Source: Pseudomonas ceruminis (GTDB lineage Bacteria > Pseudomonadota > Gammaproteobacteria > Pseudomonadales > Pseudomonadaceae). Taken from it: a DNA stretch of 64,000 nucleotides. Each line of letters starts with the position of its first letter. The first letter of the stretch is position 1. The notes below the pieces were generated by a model. It saw only the letters and a list, made by a program, of their open reading frames with translations. It ran no database searches and was not told the origin of the DNA. The DNA is taken from contig NZ_BQHW01000024.1 of assembly GCF_021602025.1 (NCBI RefSeq), positions 44,061 to 108,060 on the forward strand, read 5' to 3'. Of this stretch, positions 45,436-53,324 are shown in pieces. Both the position numbers and the translations under genes were made by a program.

Positions 45436-46454
45436 GCGGCACTCCTTGCGGTTTCGATCACCTTGCGCACGGCGGCTTCGATCTTCGCCGCGTCAGGGAT
45501 GTACAGGTCTTCCAGGGCGTCGGAGAACGGCACCGGAGTGTGCGGCGCGGTGACCATTTCGATGGGCCCTTTGAGCGCGCCGAACGCCTTTTGCGCCACC
45601 AGGGCGCTGATGTCCGTGGCCATCGAGCAGCGCGGGTTGGCTTCGTCGATTACCACCAGGCGGCCAGTCTTCTCGACGCTTTCAAGGATGCTGTCCTCGT
45701 CCAGTGGGCTGGTGGTGCGCAGGTCCAGCACTTCGCAGTCGATACCCTGGCGGGCCAGGTTGTTGGCGGCCTCCAGGGCCACGTGCACCATGCGTCCGTA
45801 AGTCACCAGGGTGACGTCGTCGCCGTCGCGCAGGTAGTTGGCTTCGCCAAAGGGCACGGTGTAGACCTCTTCCGGCACTTCGCCCTGCATGCTGTAAAGC
45901 AGCTTGTGCTCGCAGAAGATCACCGGGTCGTTGTCGCGGATCGCCTGGATCAACAGACCCTTGGCGTCGTAGGGCGACGATGGGCAGACCACCTTCAGGC
46001 CCGGGATGTGCGTCCACAGCGAGGTGAGCATCTGCGAGTGCTGCGCCGCCGCGCGCAGGCCCGCACCGTACATGGTGCGCATCACCAGCGGGGTGACGGC
46101 CTTGCCGCCGAACATGTAGCGAAACTTGGCCGCCTGGTTGAGGATCTGGTCCAGGCAGCAGCCGGCGAAGTCGACGAACATCAGTTCGCACACCGGGCGC
46201 AGGCCTTGGGTAGCGGCGCCCACGGCGGCGCCGACGTAACCGATTTCCGACAAGGGCGCATCGAGCACCCGGCCCGGGAACTGGTGGTACAGGCCCTTGG
46301 TCACCCCTAGCACGCCGCCCCAGGCATCGTCCTCACCTGGCGCACCCGCGCCGCCGGCCACGTCCTCGCCAATGATGAACACGCTGCTGTCGCGGCGCAT
46401 TTCCTGGGCCAGGGCTTCGTTGATGGCTTGCTGGTAACTGATTTTTCTAGCCAT
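45432..46454 (-). CDS. acoB: Acetoin dehydrogenase E1 beta subunit AcoB
   Basis: A 340-residue transketolase-like beta subunit: 'SVFIIGEDVAGGAGAPGEDD', 'VLDAPLSEIGYVGAAVGAAT' and the C-terminal 'RLVVIDEANPRCSMATDISA'. With AcoA it cleaves acetoin using thiamine diphosphate. ATG 46454 is preferred because AGGAG lies 7 bases upstream; the track-like longer form begins two codons earlier. It is followed by acoC with overlap. Confidence 0.94.
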   Translation of the reverse strand: MARKISYQQAINEALAQEMRRDSSVFIIGEDVAGGAGAPGEDDAWGGVLGVTKGLYHQFPGRVLDAPLSEIGYVGAAVGAATQGLRPVCELMFVDFAGCCLDQILNQAAKFRYMFGGKAVTPLVMRTMYGAGLRAAAQHSQMLTSLWTHIPGLKVVCPSSPYDAKGLLIQAIRDNDPVIFCEHKLLYSMQGEVPEEVYTVPFGEANYLRDGDDVTLVTYGRMVHVALEAANNLARQGIDCEVLDLRTTSPLDEDSILESVEKTGRLVVIDEANPRCSMATDISALVAQKAFGALKGPIEMVTAPHTPVPFSDALEDLYIPDAAKIEAAVRKVIETARSAA

Positions 46455-46486
46455 GGTCATTCTCCTGTTGTTCTTGTTGTCCGGGC

Positions 46487-47464
46487 TCAGGGGTAGCTGA
46501 CATAAACGTCGGTGAGCAGATCGGCGGGCTGAGGCTTGGGATCGGACTTGGCCCGTCGCACGGCGTCTTCGATCATGTCCTCGACACGGGCATCGATGGC
46601 ATCGAGCTGTGCGGCCTGCAGCAGGCCGGCGCGGGTGGTCTTGTTGCGGAACTGCAAGAGGCAGTCGCGGCTTTCGCGCAGGTTCTTCACTTCATCCGGG
46701 GCCCGGTAGGTTTGGGCATCGCCTTCGAAGTGGCCGTAATAACGGCTGAGCTTGACCTCGATCAGCGAAGGCCCTTGCCCGGAGCGCGCGCGCTCGATTG
46801 CGGCGCCAGCGGCCTCGTGCACGGCAAAGAAGTCGAAACCGTCGATGGTCACCCCGGGCATGCCGAAGCCGGCAGCGCGGTCGGCGATATGGTCGCAGGC
46901 GACCGACCAGGTCGAGGCGGTGGCTTCGGCGTAGCCATTGTTCTCGGCGACGAAGATGCAGGGCAGGTTCATGATCGAGGCCAGGTTCATTGCCTCGAAT
47001 ACCGCGCCTTCGTTGGAGGCGCCGTCACCAAAGAAGGCCACGGCCACATCGTCGCTACCCTTGATCTTGGCCGCGAGTGCGGCACCGGCCACCAGCGGCG
47101 CGCCGGCACCGACGATGCCATTGGCGCCGAGCATGCCTTTTTCCAGGTCGGCGATGTGCATCGAGCCGCCCTTGCCGCCGCACACACCGGTTTTCTTGCC
47201 GTAGATCTCGGCCATCATGCCGTACACGTCGACGCCTTTGGCGATGCAGTGGCCATGGCCGCGGTGGGTCGAGGCAATGCAGTCGCTGTCGCGCAGGTGC
47301 GCCATGACGCCGGCGGCGGAGGCCTCTTCGCCGGCATACAGGTGGACGAAGCCGGGGATCTCGCCGGTGGCGAACTCCACGTGCAGGCGTTCTTCGAATG
47401 CGCGAATGGTGCGCATCATTTCATAGGCGTGCAGCAATTGCGCTGAGCTGAGGTCAGTGGACAT
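46487..47464 (-). CDS. acoA: Acetoin dehydrogenase E1 alpha subunit AcoA
   Basis: A 325-residue E1 alpha: the TPP motif 'GDGASNEGAVFEAMNLASIM' and 'FVAENNGYAEATASTWSVAC', plus 'GFVHLYAGEEASAAGVMAHL' and 'GGKGGSMHIADLEKGMLGAN' typical of acetoin-cleaving E1. It binds TPP/Mg at the interface with AcoB. ATG 47464 overlaps the acoX end by 11 bases. Confidence 0.94.
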   Translation of the reverse strand: MSTDLSSAQLLHAYEMMRTIRAFEERLHVEFATGEIPGFVHLYAGEEASAAGVMAHLRDSDCIASTHRGHGHCIAKGVDVYGMMAEIYGKKTGVCGGKGGSMHIADLEKGMLGANGIVGAGAPLVAGAALAAKIKGSDDVAVAFFGDGASNEGAVFEAMNLASIMNLPCIFVAENNGYAEATASTWSVACDHIADRAAGFGMPGVTIDGFDFFAVHEAAGAAIERARSGQGPSLIEVKLSRYYGHFEGDAQTYRAPDEVKNLRESRDCLLQFRNKTTRAGLLQAAQLDAIDARVEDMIEDAVRRAKSDPKPQPADLLTDVYVSYP

Positions 47465-48542
47465 CTTGTTGTTCTCCAGGGTTGTCTCGAGACGGGGTTG
47501 CAGGGTGCAGCCGGTGGCCGCGCGGGACGGCCAGCAGGTGGTGGCGGGCGGCATGGGCCAGCACCGCTTCGACATCCACGGTCAGTGGGCCTTGGTGGTC
47601 GAGGGTGACGGTGGGGGTGTCGTGTTCGGCGAATTCGATCTCACGTTCGCCGTCCAGGGCCAAGGTGCCGGCGGCCAGGCTCAGTCGATGGGCCACGCCC
47701 GGGGTGAGCGTGCCACTGGCGGTGATGCCGCAGCCCTGCAACAGGCCCGGCGCCAGCGGTGCCAGCAGGGCCTGCTCGGCGCCGGGGTTTAACCGTACCC
47801 AGGCGCCATGCGGCTCATGGCGGGCCACGGGGCACCACAACCCGCACAAGGCGGACAGGCCAATGGCATGGGGTTCGGCAAAGCAGGCGAAGACTTCGCT
47901 GAGGTCCTCGCTGCGGCTCAGGGCGCGAGCGCCAATGAAGCGCTGCGGCGATACGGCGACTTCGACCAGGGCCCATTCGCACAACTGCTGCTGCGGCACG
48001 TTCACCAGCAGGCGTTTGTTGCGGCGCAGGCCGATGCTTGCCGGTACCTGGGCGCCGGCCACAAGGCCGCCGGCAAGGCCGGCACTGGTGGCTTCGCGCA
48101 GCTCCGGGAAGGCGTTATTGGTACCGGTGGAGAGGGTCAGCAGGGGCACGTCCCCGGCCTCTGCCGCCACTGCCTTGTGGGTGCCATCACCCCCGAGCAC
48201 GGCAATCATGGCAACACCCTGTGCCACCATCTGGCGCGCGGCCAGGCGGGTGTCGCTGACGGTCTGGGTCAGGGGCAGGTCCAGCAGTTGCAAGGCTGGC
48301 CAGTGCTGGTCACGGGCCACGGGGCCCTGGCTGGCCTTGAGCACGGCGGCGGCGATGCCGGTCATGTCGGTGGGCAGCAGCACCTTGGCAACACCCGTGG
48401 CACCGAACGCGGCGAGCAGGCGCTGGATCACCGAAGCTTTGTCGGTGCTCGAGTACAGCCCGGCGTTGGCCGTCAGGCGGCGCAGGTCGCGCCCAGAGGC
48501 AGGGTTGGCAATGATCCCGATGATCGGGGCAGGTTGCGGCAT
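47454..48542 (-). CDS. acoX: AcoX, NAD-kinase-fold protein of the acetoin cluster
   Basis: A 362-residue protein with an ATP-NAD kinase-like core: GGDGTHK near 118-124 and 'LLTLSTGTNNAFPELREATS'. AcoX is usually the first gene of pseudomonad acetoin clusters; it is required or helpful for acetoin use in some species, but its reaction is not settled. ATG 48542 is preceded by GAGG, and a -24/-12 promoter lies about 22-50 bases upstream. It overlaps acoA. Confidence 0.9.
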   Translation of the reverse strand: MPQPAPIIGIIANPASGRDLRRLTANAGLYSSTDKASVIQRLLAAFGATGVAKVLLPTDMTGIAAAVLKASQGPVARDQHWPALQLLDLPLTQTVSDTRLAARQMVAQGVAMIAVLGGDGTHKAVAAEAGDVPLLTLSTGTNNAFPELREATSAGLAGGLVAGAQVPASIGLRRNKRLLVNVPQQQLCEWALVEVAVSPQRFIGARALSRSEDLSEVFACFAEPHAIGLSALCGLWCPVARHEPHGAWVRLNPGAEQALLAPLAPGLLQGCGITASGTLTPGVAHRLSLAAGTLALDGEREIEFAEHDTPTVTLDHQGPLTVDVEAVLAHAARHHLLAVPRGHRLHPATPSRDNPGEQQDVH

Positions 48543-48575
48543 GGCGCACCTCGTTTTCTTGTTTGCCAGGTGTTC

Positions 48576-48591
48576 AGCAAGCGCGGTGCCA
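48576..48591 (-). promoter_or_regulatory. Sigma54 promoter of acoXABC
   Basis: On the minus strand TGGCAC-CGCGC-TTGCT is an exact -24/-12 sigma54 promoter core. The predicted start lies about 20 bases before the acoX ATG. The divergent gene acoR encodes the matching sigma54 activator. Confidence 0.85.
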
Positions 48592-48711
48592 GGTTTCGAT
48601 AAATCGCCTGAGGGCACTGTTGCAGAGCGGCTGCAGGCTGCGCCAGCGGGGCGGCGTAGCGTGGCGGGCGAGACGCCGGGTGCCAGCAGCGGGTTGCCCT
48701 GGCCGAGACCC

Positions 48712-48728
48712 TGAGACGCTGCGTCTCA
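48712..48728. promoter_or_regulatory. Palindromic candidate AcoR enhancer site
   Basis: TGAGACGC-T-GCGTCTCA is a perfect 17-base palindrome, about 120 bases upstream of the acoX -24 box, the usual distance for a sigma54 enhancer, and about 93 bases before acoR. A related half-site, GAGACGCC, occurs at about 48670. Binding by AcoR is inferred. Confidence 0.6.
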
Positions 48729-48821
48729 AGCCAACCGGTAATCACACAGCACTTGTCGGGGCTTGCCGGCAGGCGCTTAATGGCCGCACAACGACAAGAA
48801 CAAACAGGAACCGGAGGCCTC

Positions 48822-50675
48822 ATGCTTGCCGCGAACTCCCGAGCCCATGTCGATTGCGTCAGTCGTGTGCTGAAGAATGCCGAGCGCCTGCCGCAGGCGC
48901 CGGTGCCGCCGCTGATCCTCGATTCATGGCGCCGTTCCATGGAGCTGTACCGTCTTGACCCAGGGTCCCAACAGGGGCCGCGTATTCTTTCCCAGAGCCT
49001 GCTCAACGAGTGCCGTGAACGCGCCGAACTGTTTCTGCGCATCGCCAGCGATGCCGTGGCGCGCCTGCATGAACGTGTGCGCGGCGCCGACTACTGCGTG
49101 CTGCTGACCGATGCCCTTGGGCGTACCATCGATTACCGGGTCGAGTCGGCCATCCGCAATGAGTGCCGCAAGGCTGGCCTTTACCTGGGCACCTGCTGGT
49201 CCGAAGGTGAGGAGGGCACCTGTGGGGTTGCGGCAGTGTTGACCAGCCGGGCGCCCGCCACGGTACACAAGCGCGATCACTTTCGCGCGGCGTTCATCGG
49301 CCTGACCTGCACGGCGGCACCGGTGTTCGACCCGCTGGGCGAATTGCTGGGCGTGGTGGATGTTTCGGCCCTGCAATCGCCCGACGACCGCCGCAGCCAG
49401 CACCTGATCCGCCAGTTGGTGGAACAGACCGCGCGGGAGATCGAGAACGCCTTTTTCATGCACAGCGCCCAGGGCCACTGGGTGATGCGCGCGCATGGCA
49501 CGCCGGGTTATGTGGAAAGCCAGCCTGATTATTTGCTGGCCTGGGATGCCGATGGCCGCCTGCAGGCGATCAACAGCCTGGCCCGCGAGCGCCTGCTGGC
49601 GCGGGATGGGCGGTTGCCGGAGCACATCGGCGAGTTGTTCGACTTGGACCAGCTGCGCCGTGCCAGCGAGGCGGCGGCGCAACGCCTGTCAGGCTGGGGC
49701 GGGCTGTACGGCCGGGTCAGTGCGCCGCAGCGGCGGGGCCGGGTACAGCCGATACAGCAGGCTCAGGATGCCCGCATCGAACAGCATCTGCGCCTGGCTA
49801 CCCGGGTCAAGGACTGCAATTTGGCAGTATTGGTGCAGGGCGAGACGGGGGCTGGCAAGGAGGTTTTCGCCCGCCAGCTGCATCAGCAGAGCCAACGCCG
49901 CGCCGGCCCGTTCGTCACCCTCAATTGCGCGGCCATCCCGGAGAGCCTGATCGAGAGCGAACTGTTCGGCTATGTCGCCGGGGCGTTCACGGGCGCGTCG
50001 AGCAAGGGTATGCAGGGGCTGTTGCAACAGGCCGATGGCGGCACGTTGTTTCTCGATGAGATTGGCGACATGCCGTTGAACCTGCAGACCCGTTTGCTGC
50101 GGGTACTGGCGGAGGGCGAAGTCGCCCCACTGGGCGCGGCCCGGCGCGAGCGGGTGGATATTCAGGTGATTTGCGCCACCCACCGGGACCTGGCGGCGAT
50201 GGTGAGTGAGGGGCGTTTTCGCGAAGACCTTTACTTCCGACTGGCCAACGCCCGGTTCGAGTTACCACCGCTGCGCGATCGGGAGGATCGGCTGGGGTTG
50301 ATCCATCGCCTGCTGGCCGAGGAGGCCGAAGCCTGCGGGGTTGAGGTGGTGCTGGCTGACGACGCGCTGCAGGCGCTGTTGGTCTATCGCTGGCCGGGCA
50401 ATCTGCGACAGCTGCGCCAGGTGCTGCGCTATGCCTGCGCGGTCAGCGAGGGTGGGCAAATTGGCCTGGAGGATCTGCCGCAAGAGGTGCGTGGCGATGC
50501 AGTGCCTTGCGCGGATGCGGGTGCCTCGAACCCTGCGCGGCAGTTGCTGCTCGATGCCTTGATTCGCCATCGCTGGAAGCCGGCGGAGGCGGCGCGGGCC
50601 TTGGGCATATCGCGGGCGACCTTGTACCGGCGGGTGCATGAGCACCGTATCGACATGCCGCGGATGAAAGGGTGA
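48822..50675 (+). CDS. acoR: Sigma54-dependent acetoin activator AcoR
   Basis: A 617-residue bacterial enhancer-binding protein: N-terminal GAF sensor (about 60-240), AAA+ domain with Walker A 'GETGAGKE', the sigma54-contact loop GAFTGA, Walker B 'GGTLFLDEIGDM', and a C-terminal Fis-type helix-turn-helix 'KPAEAARALGISRATLYRRV'. AcoR binds acetoin and activates acoXABC. ATG 48822 has GGAGG 6 bases upstream. The divergent 279-base region to acoX carries the sigma54 promoter and a palindrome. Confidence 0.94.
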   Translation: MLAANSRAHVDCVSRVLKNAERLPQAPVPPLILDSWRRSMELYRLDPGSQQGPRILSQSLLNECRERAELFLRIASDAVARLHERVRGADYCVLLTDALGRTIDYRVESAIRNECRKAGLYLGTCWSEGEEGTCGVAAVLTSRAPATVHKRDHFRAAFIGLTCTAAPVFDPLGELLGVVDVSALQSPDDRRSQHLIRQLVEQTAREIENAFFMHSAQGHWVMRAHGTPGYVESQPDYLLAWDADGRLQAINSLARERLLARDGRLPEHIGELFDLDQLRRASEAAAQRLSGWGGLYGRVSAPQRRGRVQPIQQAQDARIEQHLRLATRVKDCNLAVLVQGETGAGKEVFARQLHQQSQRRAGPFVTLNCAAIPESLIESELFGYVAGAFTGASSKGMQGLLQQADGGTLFLDEIGDMPLNLQTRLLRVLAEGEVAPLGAARRERVDIQVICATHRDLAAMVSEGRFREDLYFRLANARFELPPLRDREDRLGLIHRLLAEEAEACGVEVVLADDALQALLVYRWPGNLRQLRQVLRYACAVSEGGQIGLEDLPQEVRGDAVPCADAGASNPARQLLLDALIRHRWKPAEAARALGISRATLYRRVHEHRIDMPRMKG

Positions 50676-50706
50676 TCGCTTCGGGCCGCGCCTGGCCGGC
50701 AATAAA

Positions 50707-50732
50707 AAACCCCGGCACCTTGGCCGGGGTTT
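50707..50732. terminator. Bidirectional rho-independent terminator, acoR/accC
   Basis: Perfect 10-base arms AAACCCCGGC/GCCGGGGTTT with a 6-base loop, preceded by an A-run (plus) and followed by TTTCTC. It lies between convergent acoR and accC and can serve both. Confidence 0.8.
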
Positions 50733-50754
50733 CTCATCCATCACGCTAACGCGA

Positions 50755-52110
50755 TCACTCCTGGTTGGCCAGTTTGTGCTCGAGGTAGTGGATGTTGACG
50801 CCGCCTTTGCAGAAACCTTCATCACGCACCAGGTCGCGGTGCAGCGGGATGTTGGTCTTGATACCGTCGACGACGATCTCGTCCAGGGCATTGCGCATGC
50901 GTGCCATGGCTTCGTCGCGGTCCTTGCCGTAGGTGATCAGCTTGCCGATCAGCGAGTCGTAGTTCGGCGGAACCGAATAACCGCTGTACAGGTGCGAGTC
51001 GACGCGAACGCCGTTGCCACCTGGGGCGTGGAAGTGCTTGACCTTGCCTGGGCTCGGAATGAACTTCTTCGGGTCTTCGGCGTTGATGCGGCACTCCAGC
51101 GAGTGGCCGCGGATGACCACGTCTTCCTGGCGAATCGACAGCTTGTTGCCAGCGGCGATGCTGAGCATCTCCTTGACGATGTCGATACCAGTGACCATCT
51201 CCGACACCGGGTGCTCAACCTGCACACGGGTGTTCATTTCGATGAAGTAGAAACGGCCGTTCTCGTACAGGAACTCGAAGGTACCCGCACCGCGGTAGCC
51301 GATTTCGACGCATGCATCGACACAACGCTTGAAGACTTCCTGACGGGCCTTCTCGTCGATGCCCGGTGCAGGTGCTTCTTCCAGGACCTTCTGGTGACGG
51401 CGCTGCAGCGAGCAGTCACGGTCGCCCAGGTGGATGGCGTTACCCTGGCCATCGGAGAGCACCTGAACTTCCACGTGGCGTGGGTTGGTCAGGAACTTCT
51501 CCAGGTAGACCATCGGGTTGCCAAAGGCCGCGCCGGCTTCGGTACGGGTGAGCTTGGCCGAGGCGATCAGGTCCTCTTCCTTGTGCACCACGCGCATGCC
51601 GCGACCACCACCGCCACCGGCGGCCTTGATGATCACCGGGTAGCCGACTTCACGGGCGATCGCCAGGGCGGTCTCTTCGTCTTCCGGCAGTGGGCCGTCG
51701 GAGCCCGGTACGGTCGGTACGCCAGTCTTGATCATCGCGTCCTTGGCCGAAACCTTGTCGCCCATCAGGCGAATGGTGTCGGCTTTCGGGCCGATGAAGG
51801 CGAACCCGGATTTCTCCACCTGCTCGGCGAAGTCGGCGTTTTCCGCCAGGAAGCCGTAGCCCGGGTGAATGGCGGTGGCGCCTGTCACTTCAGCCGCGGC
51901 GATGATCGCCGGGATGTGCAGGTACGAATCTTTGGACGAAGCAGGACCAATGCAGACCGACTCGTCTGCCAGGCCCAGGTGCATCAGTTCGCGGTCGGCC
52001 GTGGAGTGCACGGCGACGGTCTTGATGCCCAGCTCTTTGCAGGCACGCAGGATCCGCAGGGCAATTTCCCCGCGGTTGGCGATCAGGACTTTTTCCAGCT
52101 TCCCAGACAT
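50755..52110 (-). CDS. accC: Acetyl-CoA carboxylase biotin carboxylase AccC
   Basis: A 451-residue ATP-grasp biotin carboxylase: '[20 protein letters not shown]', the glycine-rich '[16 protein letters not shown]', '[20 protein letters not shown]'. It carboxylates biotin on AccB for fatty acid synthesis. ATG 52110 ([10 protein letters not shown]) follows the family. It lies 17 bases after accB, the usual accBC operon. Confidence 0.97.
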   Translation of the reverse strand: MSGKLEKVLIANRGEIALRILRACKELGIKTVAVHSTADRELMHLGLADESVCIGPASSKDSYLHIPAIIAAAEVTGATAIHPGYGFLAENADFAEQVEKSGFAFIGPKADTIRLMGDKVSAKDAMIKTGVPTVPGSDGPLPEDEETALAIAREVGYPVIIKAAGGGGGRGMRVVHKEEDLIASAKLTRTEAGAAFGNPMVYLEKFLTNPRHVEVQVLSDGQGNAIHLGDRDCSLQRRHQKVLEEAPAPGIDEKARQEVFKRCVDACVEIGYRGAGTFEFLYENGRFYFIEMNTRVQVEHPVSEMVTGIDIVKEMLSIAAGNKLSIRQEDVVIRGHSLECRINAEDPKKFIPSPGKVKHFHAPGGNGVRVDSHLYSGYSVPPNYDSLIGKLITYGKDRDEAMARMRNALDEIVVDGIKTNIPLHRDLVRDEGFCKGGVNIHYLEHKLANQE

Positions 52111-52127
52111 CGTTGGCTCTCCGCGAA

Positions 52128-52589
52128 TCAAACGATGGTGAACAGCGGCTGGTCGAACTCAACCGGCTGACCGTCTTCCACCAGGATGGCGTCGATGACA
52201 CCGCCAACATCGGCTTCGATGTGGTTCATCATCTTCATCGCTTCAACGATGCACAGGGTGTCGCCTTTTTTCACGCTCTGGCCAACTTCAGCGAAGTTCG
52301 GCGAGGTCGGCGAAGGCTTGCGGTAGAAGGTACCGACCATTGGCGAACGGATCACGGTGCCTTTGAGGGCCGGGGCAGCAGCGGCAGCTTCGGCAACGGG
52401 GGCGGCAGCAGCGGCAACCGGGGCAGCAACTGGCGCGGCGACCGGCGCCGGGGCGAAGTATTGCTGGGCAGCTGGGGTCTTGCTGTGACGGCTGATACGG
52501 ACCGACTCTTCGCCTTCCTTGATCTCCAGTTCGTCGATGCCAGACTCTTCCAGCAGCTCGATCAGTTTCTTGACTTTACGGATATCCAT
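52128..52589 (-). CDS. accB: Biotin carboxyl carrier protein AccB
   Basis: A 153-residue carrier: N-terminal helical part (1-35), an Ala/Pro-rich flexible linker (about 38-75) and the biotinyl domain (76-153) with the biotin-acceptor Lys119 in EAMKM. It carries carboxybiotin between AccC and AccAD. First gene of accBC; the 103-base gap to aroQ presumably holds the accBC promoter. Confidence 0.97.
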   Translation of the reverse strand: MDIRKVKKLIELLEESGIDELEIKEGEESVRISRHSKTPAAQQYFAPAPVAAPVAAPVAAAAAPVAEAAAAAPALKGTVIRSPMVGTFYRKPSPTSPNFAEVGQSVKKGDTLCIVEAMKMMNHIEADVGGVIDAILVEDGQPVEFDQPLFTIV

Positions 52590-52692
52590 TAATCATCAAC
52601 TCCCAAAGGTTTCGGTCAGGGGGCGTAAGTTAAAAAACGTATCTGAAACGTTTTTCTCGAACCCCGGCCCACTTAGGCCAGGGTCTCTGTCA

Positions 52693-53145
52693 TCAGGGCT
52701 GTGCGTTGGCAGCCAGTTGTTCCAGCGCGGACTCCAGGGCCAGTCGATAACCGCTGGCGCCCAGACCGCAGATCACTCCTACGGCCACATCGGAGAAGTA
52801 GGAGTGGTGACGGAACGGTTCGCGTTTGTGCACGTTGGACAGGTGCACTTCGATGAATGGGATGCTCACCGCAAGCAATGCGTCACGTAATGCGACGCTG
52901 GTATGGGTGAAAGCAGCCGGATTGATCAGGATGAAGTCCACACCCTCGTTGCGTGCGGCATGAATACGGTCGATCAGTTCGTACTCGGCGTTGCTCTGCA
53001 GGTACTGCAGATGGTGGCCTGCGGCGCGGGCGCGCTGCTCCAGGTCCTGGTTGATCTGGGCCAGGGTCACGGCGCCGTAGTGACCGGGTTCCCGGGTACC
53101 GAGCAGGTTCAGGTTGGGGCCGTGAAGCACCAGTAGCGTTGCCAT
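52693..53145 (-). CDS. aroQ: Type II 3-dehydroquinate dehydratase AroQ
   Basis: A 150-residue flavodoxin-like type II dehydroquinase: '[20 protein letters not shown]' with the catalytic Tyr, '[20 protein letters not shown]' and '[20 protein letters not shown]' with the essential His. It forms 3-dehydroshikimate in the shikimate pathway. ATG 53145 is the family start. It is followed by accB, as in P. aeruginosa. Confidence 0.97.
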   Translation of the reverse strand: MATLLVLHGPNLNLLGTREPGHYGAVTLAQINQDLEQRARAAGHHLQYLQSNAEYELIDRIHAARNEGVDFILINPAAFTHTSVALRDALLAVSIPFIEVHLSNVHKREPFRHHSYFSDVAVGVICGLGASGYRLALESALEQLAANAQP

Positions 53146-53266
53146 CTGCGGATTCCTTGGATTTGTAGGGCAATTCGACACAGCGCGGCGAGTGTGCCGT
53201 AAAGCGACGGCAAGTGTCCAGTTCCCGGCAATAGCCAGCACGATGTCCGAGGTTCGCGCGAAGTAT

Positions 53267-53292
53267 GTGACCAGATAATTAAATCTGGTCAC
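53267..53292. promoter_or_regulatory. Perfect 26-base palindrome between dsbD and aroQ
   Basis: GTGACCAGAT and ATCTGGTCAC form exact 10-base arms around AATTAA. It lies 32 bases past the dsbD stop and about 120 bases before aroQ. On the minus strand a CATACT -10-like box abuts it, so it could be an operator over an aroQ-accBC promoter; it could instead be a hairpin ending dsbD. AT-rich for this genome. Confidence 0.5.
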
Positions 53293-53324
53293 TCGATTGG
53301 CGAAAATTCCCGGCTAGCGGGAAG

